Under the pieces are notes generated by a model. The model did no database searches, had not been told where the DNA came from, and saw nothing but the letters and a program-made list of their open reading frames with translations. Shown here piece by piece: positions 26,440 to 38,211 of a DNA stretch of 64,000 nucleotides. This DNA comes from Cardinalis cardinalis (Eukaryota > Chordata > Aves > Passeriformes > Cardinalidae): positions 5,250,801 to 5,314,800 of the forward strand of contig JACDOX010000044.1 in the NCBI GenBank assembly GCA_014549065.1, read 5' to 3'. The position numbers were made by a program, and so were the translations under genes. Every line of letters begins with the position of its first letter. Positions within the stretch are counted from its first letter, which is position 1.

Positions 26440-26930
26440 CAACCTCATTGCATTTCTTCTCTAAAAGGGTTATAGGCTGCTGGCTTCAGGGTAAGGAGGA
26501 CTGAATATTTACAGCATGGTAATTGCTGGGGATAGCCTGAGCCTCTAATCACTGTGACACTGGATCCACGCTTTGTCATCACAACATGAAGTCTGATTGC
26601 TCTTTTCTTGCAAAGTTTAGCCGCAAATATTAAAAATATGGATTTAATGCAGTTCAGATGCCTCACATGAAGTCAAATCTAAGAGGAGGGTCCTGTCTGA
26701 TTTTCAGATTTCCAGTGCAATGACTTATTTCAACTTCTACATGGCCAGGCATGCCTCCATGAAGCCTAACAAACCAAATGCTAGGATTAATCACCACAGT
26801 TTGTAACATATTTCTTTCTCCACTGCTGCATGGGTTCACACACCATGACAGCCTCGAGTTCACACTACATAAAGTTACCTTTATGTCATGCAAAATCACA
26901 GAAAATCATTAAGTGCCATCAAGGTTTTTT
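26440..26930. other. Possible conserved non-coding element
   Basis: This repeat-free block has intermediate GC content and transcription-factor-like words: TAATCACTGTGACAC, TGACTTATTTCA and GGATTAATCACCAC (a bicoid-type TAATC core). There is no coding signal. Conservation must be tested by alignment, so this is only a composition-based suspicion. Confidence 0.2.
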
Positions 26931-27224
26931 CCTCAAAGTTCTATCATACGAGTGAATTAAAAACTCACACACAATGCTGCTATCCTCTCTCCCTCAGAAG
27001 GCTCCTTCCAAAAACATGTGATTTTTATTGAAAACAAAAACAAATTTTAAAAAAGGCAGTGCAGGCTGCCTCTGCTCTGAGCTCTCTCCTCTCCCCACCA
27101 AAGCCCAATAGCCTATCTTCTCACTTGGCTGTGATGTCCAAGCAACTTCTTTCTATCAGCTTTAAGACAGCTGGATTCACACATACCTATTTCCTCCTCA
27201 GGATTTTGTCAACAGGAAAGAATT

Positions 27225-27241
27225 AAAAAAAAAAAAAAAAA
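27225..27241. repeat. Poly(A) run, 17 A
   Basis: A homopolymer run. No retroposed gene can be recognised next to it. Confidence 0.9.
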
Positions 27242-30200
27242 GGCAGCAGTTGTAGAAGGACCTGTTTTTGGAGTACAGGGCTGAAATGCACAGCACATCA
27301 GAGCATCCAGACAACACAGCATCTCCTCCACATGTGCTCTCATCTTGCTCACCTGAAGCTCTTATTTCTTTTCTTTCCTTTTTCCCCTCTCCACTTGAAG
27401 GTTACTATTTCTGCAGGCCATTGATGTGCAGTCAGAGAAAAGGACTTTACAACACCAAAGGAGAAAACCAGAGCTGGAAAAAGGTCACACTATTACATGT
27501 CAGGAAGCTTGTTTGGTCCAGTTAGGTCCTTCTCTGACTGCAGGTGGTAATTTTACCTTTCCAGACAGCAGTTTACCTTAAAATAAAATAAAATGTAGTA
27601 GATGTCACCAGAAATTGCAAACTGTCAGAGTTCCCATTCACACAGCCTCTGAAAGTAAAGGCTTATCACATCACATGGCCGCCTGAATTTCTTGATGCAA
27701 TGACATCACTGGCAGCATCCCTAACTAAAATGCCAGCTTGCATTCATCCCACTGTCACACTCAACTTATGGGCCATCTATTTCCAATGGCCAATTCAATG
27801 AAATAAGAACAATCTCTAGAGTAAACATGCATTCTATTTCCAAATGCAACCTCATTTAGTACTAGCTGGCTTCAAATGGGATGAAAAAGATACAGTTGCC
27901 ATTCCTAAAAGCCATAAACCAGTTGGACTGGGGCCATTGGGAAGCTGGTAGGATTTTATCCTTCTACCTACTATGCTGAACCGACTTTGAAGGCACTGGG
28001 TACACACTGACAACCAAACGTTTTGTGGCAGCCCTGCTCTTTCAGGACCAGCACAGGTATTAGAACTATAATAGGAACCAAAGAATCACCAGACTGCATC
28101 TCCATCCACATCTTCCAAAGGCCCATGTCTTCTCCCAAGGAGTCAATGCTCAAAGACACCACCAGTCAGTGCTTGGGCCCCATCACCATCTCGGCAAAGG
28201 AGGCCAAAACACTATTAACAGGTTGCAGAGATAAGCACGATAGGAAAGCTGGCAGGAACTCTCAGGGAAAATACAGAAATACTGAACGCACTTTAACGGC
28301 AGTAAGAAGCCTCTCAAGAGGACTGGCACAGGAAATCTGCTAAGCTTCTCTGTAGAGAGATTTCATCTTATTTCTTGAGCAGTCTATTTTCAGACAATTT
28401 CAGTGACCTTACTTAACAGAGATTATGCTGTGTTTCAATTAATTTTTACAGCATTATAATTAATATTTTGGTGTCTGCTGGAAAGCACGCTGAGCTGTGT
28501 AAAACCCACATGTGCGGCGAGATGACAAGTGCTGTTATCGAGGCGGAAGGAAGGAGATAAGAGCCCTCCAGCCTTGCCTGGCAGGGCACAGCAGCAGCAC
28601 CCCTCCAGCTGACTGCTCCTGCGAGGGCTCAGCACACAGAAATGCTGCAAAGGTCAGAGCTCCTCCTCAAATATCCCAGTAGCACTAGGGTGGGATATTT
28701 TCCCAAGCCAATGGATTTCCACACGCACCCACACCGCAAGCAGAGCTTCTCCTCGCCACCTGCTCAAATAACTGAGCCCCAGAAGGTGAAAGCAGCCAAA
28801 TCAGCACAGCTTATACACACGCAGTTTATGTAAGTGCAGCCTTTTTTTTTCCACTCAGAGAGCCAAGCTTTAGCTCATCTGGTCAGATACACTAATTCCT
28901 CTGTATGCTGATCATCTCCCAAGTAAACCATTCTCACACCACTACACAGGCTTCATTTTTGCAGGGCTCATTTTTGCTTCTGTTTCATCCTTGGGTTTGC
29001 AGGAGGATAGAAGACTTTGCATGATACCACTCCTCCAAATCTCTGTTCCTGACACATTGCACCTCCAAGCCAACTTCACCACCCTCATTCACTCAAGGAA
29101 AACTGACTTCTATACACCCACATTAATAAACAAGACTAAATTGATGGGACACTGAAATAGCTGGAAGTTTCTGGGCATGCTGTTACTTCAGGAGCAGCAT
29201 TTCCCCTCAGTACAACCCCAAATGCTCCATTTTGATTTCTGCTGTTATTGTTTCAATGAGTCCCAGCTGTTAATGCTTGTACCAAGCAGGATCATGGCAC
29301 AACTGTGCAAAAAGATTCACAAGCACATCAGCTCCACTTTTAAAAATCTCAAACTCAGAACACTATGACAACAACTGAACTGTACTTCATGAAATTCAGC
29401 ACCTGCACAAATTTAAGCACAGTCATGAATGCATATTCAATTAATCTAAATCTCTGTAAAAGACTTTGCTAGGATGCTGCATGGGTGAAGCACCACCAGC
29501 AGCGTTGCTAGAGGCTGTTCAAAATGTTCTTTCTGAATTAGTAACAAATCAGGAGTGAGGGGAAAACACACAGGGAAAAATTCTAATTGTGACAACTCAG
29601 CAGTGGTGATTTGTGACTGAGAAATGATGTGGCACAGAGGGCAAGAAGTCCAACTACAGGAAGGGATGAAACTCTCTGGAAGGAGGAGTGCCAGGGACAG
29701 AAGGACTTCTCACAAGGGAGAGAAGTTTCCCTGGGTGGTAAGAGACAGTCTCAGCAGGGTTTTGTAGCCATCCTGGAACTGAAGCCTTAGGGGCTGAGCT
29801 CAGGGACACCTTTTGGCTGGGGGTGGCCTGTGCAAACACTCTTGGGATTACTGCTGGAGGCAGTTTTGGCATTTGTATGTGAAGCATCTTGGAAGACTCC
29901 CTCTGGAACCAGGTACTTCAGTAGAACCCTGTACATATACTTAAGCACGAATGTGCGCTTACTTTGTCTCAACAGGCACCACAAAAATTTCCTACTAATT
30001 TTTTTAACAGTACTCAAGTGGAAAAAAAAAAACAACTTCTAATACCATGTATCAAATTGGAAATTCTGGCCTTACCAAAAACACTATTACACAACAAACT
30101 CAAGCTTACACTCCTAACTGCAGGTTACACGTATTTGTTTGCAGATGAGTTATGAATATTGACTCTGGGCTTGAACCTCTTCAAATCACCAGCCAAGATC

Positions 30201-31334
30201 CATTTCCAGGACAACCCTTTATCTCATTGTTGGAGTTGTTCTCCCCAAAAACACTTCCAGTACTACCTGACCTATACAGAGCAAAGGAGGTGAGGCAGCA
30301 GCTGTGTGGGTGCAGGTGAGGAACCATCAACCCAAGCAATGACAGATGAAAGAAAATTGGGTGTAGCCTAATGAACAACACCAGCAAGTGCAGACATTGT
30401 CCATTTCTTTGTTTCCACAGACAACCTTCCTTTTAATAGGAACGGCGTAATAAATGCAAGTATTCAGGACATTGCAAGCAGGAGTAACATCCACTGTGAG
30501 CTCCAGCTTTACTTTTTTCCTCACTCTGAAATAAATTAGATGTGTTGCTGATAGAAGAAAGTGGTTTGCATCTCTATGAACACACCCAACAGGAGAAGTT
30601 AAGTTTAGTGAAATGAAGGACTCCAATTAAAATGTTGTAAAGATTTGTTATGTGCTTTCAGCAATCAATGACTTCCTTGCCATCATATTTAGAAGCAACA
30701 TGAAATATGTCTTACATCTCAGGTTCAGAGTGACAAATCAGTGAGACAAAGCAAGGAGCTGAGGTCAGCTCAGCAGGTTGCATACAGCTGGCTTGCTCCT
30801 ACCATACAAGGTTTTGTAAAACACTTGCCACAAACCAGGGAGATGTGTGCAAGCACAGAACAAGTACTGTAGTTTGAGCAAGAAGGCACGAAAGGAGCAT
30901 ATACAAGTCAATATTTTTTGGCAGAAGTTACATATAAAATGGAAAGAGTTGAACACAGCTCTTGAAAGCCAGGGGGGAGAAAGAATCGCATAGATTTTTT
31001 TGTAAGACTCTTGCTGCCATAAGAAAGGAAGTGATATCACACAGTTGATAGCTATTCTGACCATAAAGCCAGAGACAACTAACAAACTAGTACACTTACT
31101 GCAAGACCTAAAATCTCAAAGTATTAACCATTCTTAAGGCCCTCTTAAAAGTGGATTTAAAACAGGAAGGAATAGAAGAAGAGAACAGGAAGGAAAAAGA
31201 AGAGCAATGTTGGCCTTAGGGTTGAAGTACTGATCCTGCCATAAGCAAGAAGCAAATGCCAATCCTATAAATTTTCATCTCCCCTCCCATGAAATCATCT
31301 GTGCTCTTGCATCCTTATATTTCAGTGACCTCCT

Positions 31335-31655
31335 AGAACCACTGAATTATTTAGGCTGGAAAGGATCTCTGAAATCAAATTCAACCCAGCACTTCTAAGT
31401 CCACTACCAAACCATGTTCCAATGCACAACTACACATCTTTTAAATACTTCCAGGAATGGTGACTCCACTACTTTTCAGGGCAACGTATTCCAGTGCTTT
31501 ACAATCCTTTTGATGAAGATTTTTTTCCCCCAATATCCAATCTAAACCTCCACTGCTGCAAATTGAGGCCATTTCCTTTTGTCCTGTCACTTATTACTTG
31601 TGAGAAAAGACCCGAACCCCACCTGGCTACACCCTCCTGTCAGGTCAAACTGACC
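31335..31655 (-). mobile_element. CR1 LINE 3' part, minus strand (left piece of an interrupted copy)
   Basis: This is the reverse complement of the CR1 3' UTR and last part of ORF2. Recognisable stretches are TTTAGGCTGGAAAGGATCTC, CCAGGAATGGTGACTCCACT, and the stretch around 31,520-31,600 reading ATATCCAATCTAAACCTCCA then TTTCCTTTTGTCCTGTCAC. The canonical tail octamers have decayed. The homology stops abruptly after the CCTCCTGTCAGG word near 31,645 and resumes at about 32,030, so this is the left part of one interrupted copy. Confidence 0.9.
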
Positions 31656-32029
31656 TGCACTGGTCAAACTACCACCTCCAAAGGAATTTACACCCACAAG
31701 GCAGAACTCAAGAGAATTTAGGATTCCTGACTGTGTCTGCATCTATCCTGTCTACCAAATGATACACACTCAATGGGCACTTGAATTCCAGTAGATATTT
31801 CAACAGATTTCTCTAAATAAATAAAAATACTATTGTTCCCACATCTGTTCAACCATAAGTCCATTAACTCCTATTGTCTTTTATCTGAAGGATTTGTCTT
31901 CTACGACTGGTGAAGAGTGGAATGGAAACTTCAAGCCAAAAACATGCTGAAGGCTAATCTCTATCTTTATATTTATACCTTAATATAAGAATCTTTCATT
32001 ATTGGCTTCACTCTCTGTTTAGATTTAAT
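31656..32029. other. About 370 bp of non-CR1 sequence splitting a CR1 copy
   Basis: This AT-rich segment lies between two CR1 blocks that would be nearly adjacent in an intact element. I do not recognise it as CR1, LTR or SINE. The word GGTCAAACT occurs twice near its left edge (31,644-31,670 region), but no matching repeat is seen at the right edge, so no target-site duplication is proven. It could be an inserted unknown element or heavily decayed CR1 with a local rearrangement. Confidence 0.55.
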
Positions 32030-32135
32030 TGAAATGTCTCCTCTGAGCCTCCTTTTGTCCACATTGAACGACTCCAGCTCCCCCAGACACTCCTGTGCTC
32101 TAGACCCTTCCCCAGCACCACTGCTCCTCTTTGGA
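32030..32135 (-). mobile_element. CR1 LINE ORF2 fragment, minus strand (right piece)
   Basis: The minus-strand translation reads RAQECLGELESFNVDKRRLRGDI, matching the CR1 ORF2 C-terminal region that normally follows directly upstream (in element order) of the 31,335-31,655 piece. Order and strand agree with one original insertion. The homology ends near 32,135. Confidence 0.85.
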
Positions 32136-32775
32136 AACAGCAGAAAGATCCATGAACAAATTGCTGTGAGAGCCAGTATCTGCAAAAGGCTTTCCTGCAA
32201 TACCGCTTAAAAAAGGGTGACATTGCTTTACAATTCACTAAACAACATATTTACTCACAGGCTGACTACATATGTTGTACTTAGATGTCACAGCAGATTA
32301 CTCACTAATTACACTAGGAAAAACCCAAGTAATTACTGCAGACTCTTTCCTCTGGTGCAGAAGAGGTCGGAGACATTCATTTACATGACAAATGATCACG
32401 CCTACAACTAGCAGTGGCTTCCAGCACAGAAGGACCCCTCCTCCGAAAAAGTGCCATTAAAAAATCTTTTTTTTTTTTTAATTACACTAAAAGCTGAGGA
32501 TGTATCAGAAATGCAGAGACTGAAAAAAAAATTAGGAGCTCTTGCTGGTAAGGAGTCTGTTTGTTTAGGCCAATGGTGCAAAAATCAAATTGTTTCTTAA
32601 TATTTTATCTAATATTTCAGGCTGATAAAAACTTCTGCTACTGAATGAAGGAAATCATATTACCAGGGCTGATATTCATCAGAAATATTTTGAACTGAAT
32701 ATGTGAACTGCTTTTAACTGAGCTTAAATCGATAACACCACTACTGTGGTTAGTTTTATTGAATTGTACATTGGA

Positions 32776-32799
32776 ATAATATAATCTCAATTATATTAT
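32776..32799. repeat. Perfect 10-bp inverted repeat
   Basis: ATAATATAAT and ATTATATTAT flank a four-base CTCA loop. The arms are pure A/T, so it is probably a chance palindrome in AT-rich DNA. Confidence 0.7.
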
Positions 32800-35700
32800 G
32801 ATGACAGTATTACCCTCTGCTATGAGCTGTATTTATTCAGCAGGAAGGTGAGATGTGCCACCTCTTCATTTGACAAATCAGACACACCACTGCTCTTAAT
32901 GCTATTTTATGGAATGATCATTGCAGGTTTACACTGCCACATATGCACCAGGCTCTTCCCTCGAAAACCTAACACCTTCTAAAAACCTTCATTTTTGATG
33001 GCATTTCTTTTTCCCTTCAGAAATAAAGCACTGGAGGGAAGTTCAAATGCAACCACACAAACCAACACAAACCAGCATATGTTAAGTGCCTAGGATCCTC
33101 CACGGCTGCTTCCAGAGATCCAAGCAGGGGCTTGGAAGCAAGAGAGGGTTTGTTTGCAGGGGGTGGTTATGCTTATAAGCATTATTTATACATGCAAGAT
33201 GACAGCTAAATCCTTCTTGCTTCTCCCTGGTGGAAATGCAAGAGGGGAGCAACCCAACATCTGCTTTAAGCATTTGAATTTTTTTGTTACCTGTAAATAT
33301 TCAGCCGTAAAGTGGGAGAGAAAAAAATACTAATATGGATTCAAGGCTCATTTATATATTTCCTCTCAAAAGTGTTTCATTTTTAAAGCATCATTTCATA
33401 GTTTAACTTGCATAACATTTGTCTTTTCCTTTGTCTTTTTCAACTTCAATAGAGTTTAAAACCACAAGGAAGTGGCAAGCAGAAATAACTCATCATCCTA
33501 AAACAGCACTTCTCGGGGGTGAATTTCAGAGCACCTTGACAAAGGTCGTCAGAATCATTAAGTGCATTTTACTGGGGTTTAGATGCAATAAGGAGACCAA
33601 AGCCAGGAAGAGTGACGCACACACACAGGGCAGGAATAGAATCCTGCTCTCCTATCCGGCCATGGGAGCACTGCAAACTCATTCTATATCATAACACTAT
33701 GGCCATTACCACAGATGGGCTTTACAGAAGGCTCCCTTTTTCCCCCCAAGCACCACTGACCAGAGAACTCTCAACCTCCATTCCTGTAATACCTATAATT
33801 AAGTACCTTTTACTTTCCTTTGATGTACCAAAAAGCAGAACTACTGAGTTTTGTCTATTTGTCTGACTAACAGTCACAGAAATCACCATTGTCTTCAATT
33901 ACTTTAGCAGGATTAAGAAGGATTTTTTTTTCCCCTTTGCATGGATACAATGCTACTGGATAGATTTCTCCACAGTAATCAACAACCAGGTTTTAAGTCC
34001 CTTATCAGCCAGTGATATTCTCTTTTCACTAACTTGGAGTCTTGCTAGTCTTTCACCAGCAAGAAGGGAAAGGTCTCATTCCTAGGAGACTGTAATCCAG
34101 ATTACATTACTTCCTGTACCTGGGTCCTTCTCACCTGTGATAAACGCACTGTCTTCCTTCCTCCTACATTCACATACAACTCCTCCAACATACACCCTCA
34201 CTTCTGCAAATAGGCATAAAGGAAATGCACTTTTGCTCTTTAAACTAAGCTGAAGTGGGATTCTAAAGAGCCCCAAATGTCACCTGTTTCAGTTAGGTCT
34301 CTTCTACTCCAAATACCATTCCTAGAGATATCCATGTCCACGCACTTGGCTGCCACTGCAGTCTAGCCAAGAAAATATTAGCACTTCGCAGCCCTCAATT
34401 TAAGAGCATCAGTGTGTGACAATTAGATATATTAAATTCTGTTAGGCCAACAAAACTTATGATTTAGCTAACAGAACGATACCAATAATTTATATGTATT
34501 TTTTTAATCAGTGATTAATCCGCTAGACTTCATGCTTTGATCATGATACTTGTGGGTTTCACTTTTCCAAAAAAACCCATTACAGATATGCAGGCAAGTG
34601 CCAAGTTACACCACTACCTATAATTTCATTCTCCTTGCTGCCAAACTGAGTCTGGGTCTTTTACTATGCGTACAAATGCTAATTACAGCTCAACACTAAT
34701 GCTAATCCTGACATCTGCTAATTAAAAGATCACATCTTCTGCAGAGTCAGCAGTGCTATTCAAACGAAAACATTAATCAGTTTAAAATTAAAAAAAAAAT
34801 CAATCAACAAAGCAGGAGTTTTAGTCCTTGGTTCAATTAATATCAAGGTGCAAACTGGGAGTACTCAAGAGCAAGTGTCAGTACATTCTTTGGGAATATC
34901 TAATGTTCGGTGAAAAGGAAAACTTTCAGCACTGTGTGATTTCTCTGTTCTCAGTAACTGTCCACTTCCTCTCTTACACCTTCTTTAATCCTCCCTTCTC
35001 TGCAACCAGAGCACCTCATAAACCCAAGGGCAGCCCATACCAACATCCCACAGTCCAACCAAGGCAAGCACAAATATCTACATGTGTATATTCAAATACC
35101 TAAGAAGTCCCACTTCAGTTTCATGGGACCACTTTCCTCTACAGTTAACAAACACATGGACCTACAGGATCAGGGCTGTCTTGGACAGCTACAACCCATT
35201 AACACACTCACTAACAATGACTTGGACAGGACAGTCCAGATTTGCTTCCCATTTCAACACACACAATAGGCAGGGAAAAAGGATAAAAAGCAGGATGCAT
35301 CCATCCCATTAAATAAAGACTGAGATCATTAAACCCCACCAAAAAGACTACACAGGGCTCCTCGATTCACCCACTCCTACCTCAAACCCTGCTGCTTTAC
35401 ATCTTGTCCCCAGTCCCTGTATTTCCTGTAAGGGATGTCCATCCATTTCTCCTGGAAGAGCCCTCCTGCATGGTATCTTCACTCCCTCCATGAACTGAGC
35501 TGCTGCTTTCCAGACCCTGCTTGCTGGCTGCTTCTTTGATTAATTTCTTTAGTGCTTGGAAACCATGGTACAGGTGCTCCACAGACAAAGTAGCTCTGCT
35601 CAGAGTTCAGATTATGAGGACATTAGAAACAGACAGACTACCCCAATATCCAAGGAAATCAGAAGAAAATTGAGCTTTTGAAGAGATGAAGAGAAGGTGC

Positions 35701-36169
35701 AACCCAATGGCATCCCAACAACAGCAGTGTCCTACAGAGCAATCTTTTAAAAACCGTATTATTAAGTGCCAAAAGGGCACCTATTGGTAAAGAGGAATGG
35801 GAAGTCACCTCAAAACAAACAAAAAATATTTACCTTGCNTTAGTGGGGCAATACTCCTGCAACCCTCCAAAAGAAAGAAATTCCAGTAACAGAAAAAGCC
35901 CACNGAGCAACAACAGCTTCCAAGGCAGCACTGGGCAAGAAAGAAAATAAGATTTTTCATTCATTTAGCATGCTGCTGCTCAAAATTTATTTAAAATAAG
36001 CTGCATTTATTTTGCTGGAGCTCAATAGGAAAAAAAAAGCACTTTAAATTTTTTATACCAGTTAATATTTGTATTTATGAGGAAACCAGAAATCAGGTTT
36101 ACTGCCTTTTTAACAATGTTAATATGAAAATGCTTTTTTGTAAGATGCCAAGGTTTCCTCCCTTCTTAG

Positions 36170-36740
36170 CTACATGCCCTGCAATTGCCATCTCATCTGC
36201 ACTTTAAAATTTCCACTCTGTTGAAGTCTTACACTGTAATATGTCTTTAGCTAATAATACACTGCAGCCAGTTACAAATTAATCACATTGATAAAAGGTC
36301 TAACAAAGTTACCAATATCATTCTGCAATGNACATGCAATATTACCAAGTCTTATTTGAATAGAATAGGCAATTCAATCAAGAAAAAATGTGACAGAGAC
36401 TTCCGACTGCAAAAGAATCTTAAATCATTAATGAAACTAAGAATTTAATGTATGCAAATTAAATTATATATGCATATTTCAATGGGCTAAAAGTTTATGT
36501 GCATACTTTACTCGGGAATCTGCCTTGTGATACAATTAGAAAGAAATGGTGACAATTCAGATTTTTTATTACTTTGGACTGTAAAGTGTTCATATAATTT
36601 ATGTTCACCTAAAAAGGTACAAAACCCCATCAATTAAAGCCAGACTGCAGATGGTATAAATAGACTGCAGCCCCACTGAAGGTGCTATAAGCACTGTCTC
36701 AATACATCATTTGAGGTTCAGGTCTCACTAGTCTCCACTT
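36170..36740. promoter_or_regulatory. Possible conserved non-coding element with octamer motif
   Basis: This repeat-free, AT-rich block contains a perfect POU octamer ATGCAAAT (36,452-36,459) embedded in TTAAT/AATTAA homeodomain-type cores, followed by ATATATGCATATTTC. More ATTA cores lie at about 36,270-36,300 and 36,425. It carries no coding signal and has an unresolved base at 36,331. The motif clustering is visible; enhancer function is inference. Confidence 0.25.
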
Positions 36741-38171
36741 GTAAAAAGCAAACAAAACCTGAGGTTATGAAAAACCTGGAACCAGCCTGCACAGAATTCA
36801 AAGAAAATAATTTCAGACCTCTCCTCCTCTGGTAATCAAATTCAGCAGCAGGTTCAAAAGTTACCAGGGCATGGCATAGAGGACACTGACCTATACAACC
36901 CTTAAATAAGCTTTCTCTCCTGGCAAATCACTTTTTAAAGGCAGGAAGGGAATATGTGATAAAATATTAATCTTATTGATTGTGCTCTAAGGAAAAAAAA
37001 GGTTAGAATCTGATTGCAGAGGATGTGACAGCCTGTGGCTACTAAACAACTCTTCAAAATTACTATGTTGGATTTTTCCCCTTTTTAGTAAAGCAGCCAA
37101 AAAAACCATTCCCCTAATTTAATGCCAAATATTTTTGACTTCTGAAATCAACCCAGTATTTCCTGCTATAAGCCATCTACTGGGAAGACAAAAAAACCAG
37201 GCAGGCAATGGGCCCTTCAGGAAACATTTTTACCCCCAAGGACAAAAAATTGTATTGATAAAAATACACNCATTTATGTTACCACAGTGAAAAGCATCCA
37301 TTGGAGCTCAAGGCAGCAAACAAGAAACAAGANGTCATTTTCCAGTTTGAGGTAAATGTACTAATTTAATACTGACTCCTTTTTTTTTATGTTGCTTTTT
37401 CTTTTTTCCTTTTTTTTCTCCCAACAGATTAACAACACTCCCAAAGGAGAAATCACAGCAGAGGGGAAGTTCTGAGGCAGATGTTCCCAATGTGTGGCAC
37501 CACATCCAGCTAACACAGAAATGGTACCCACAGAGCCAAAACTGAGCAACCTCACCAGGGCCACAGCAGCAGCAACTTCTGCCAAGATGCTGAGCCCTCC
37601 CCATCTGAGGTGAAAATCTGGTTTTAGGCTCAAACCCCAGAAAGCCAATGCTCAGCTACAAGGCAGGATTTAAGCCCTATTAGCGCATCTGTATAAAAGC
37701 TTTATTGAATTAAGGCTCTGCCCGTTTACACCTCTTCCTGTTATCATTTCTCCCTGGGCTATCACTAAATCACATAGGATCTAATGACCTAATTAAAACA
37801 CTTCTTAACACTCACAGCATTTTTGATTCCAGCTTTCAACACAACTAATGGCAAATGAAGGTTAATAACTGGTAATTATCATACCCCTTTTAAAGATTTT
37901 GTTTTTAAACAAAGGAGTGAAAATATAAAAATAAATTACAGCAAGGAGAGAGCAAACATGCATGCAGTTCCTGAACACTGCTAAAAACCATTCACAAGAA
38001 CAGCAGTTGTGGCTATAAAAGCCAAATACTAAAAACATTCAATGCATTCAAGCAGGATGAATCTTAAGACACTGCACATTCTCAGATTTTCAGCTTTAAA
38101 AAAGCCACCTGTAGAAAAAGCTATCTAAATACTAGTTTACTGATAGAGAAATCAAAACTGATATCTTGCCA

Positions 38172-38211
38172 AGATACAGCTATTGAAGTGCAGATACAGC
38201 TACTGAAGTGC
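38172..38211. repeat. Two tandem 20-bp units
   Basis: AGATACAGCTATTGAAGTGC is followed directly by AGATACAGCTACTGAAGTGC, with one mismatch. It is a recent slippage-type duplication. Confidence 0.92.

Larger units (their letters stand above)
21341..31330. other. Gene-free sequence, mostly unique
   Basis: About 10 kb shows no exon, RNA gene or recognisable transposable element. Short simple repeats at 21,845-21,945, 22,446-22,497, 22,671-22,715, 23,253-23,280 and 27,225-27,241 are listed separately, as is a possible conserved block at 26,440-26,930. All open frames are short and unrelated to known families. Confidence 0.5.

Noticed and set aside
27225..27241. Poly(A) run as a retrogene tail
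   Set aside because: No recognisable coding sequence lies upstream and no flanking duplication was seen.
32776..32799. Hairpin as a structured RNA or terminator
   Set aside because: Arms are pure A/T in AT-rich DNA. It is too weak and isolated.
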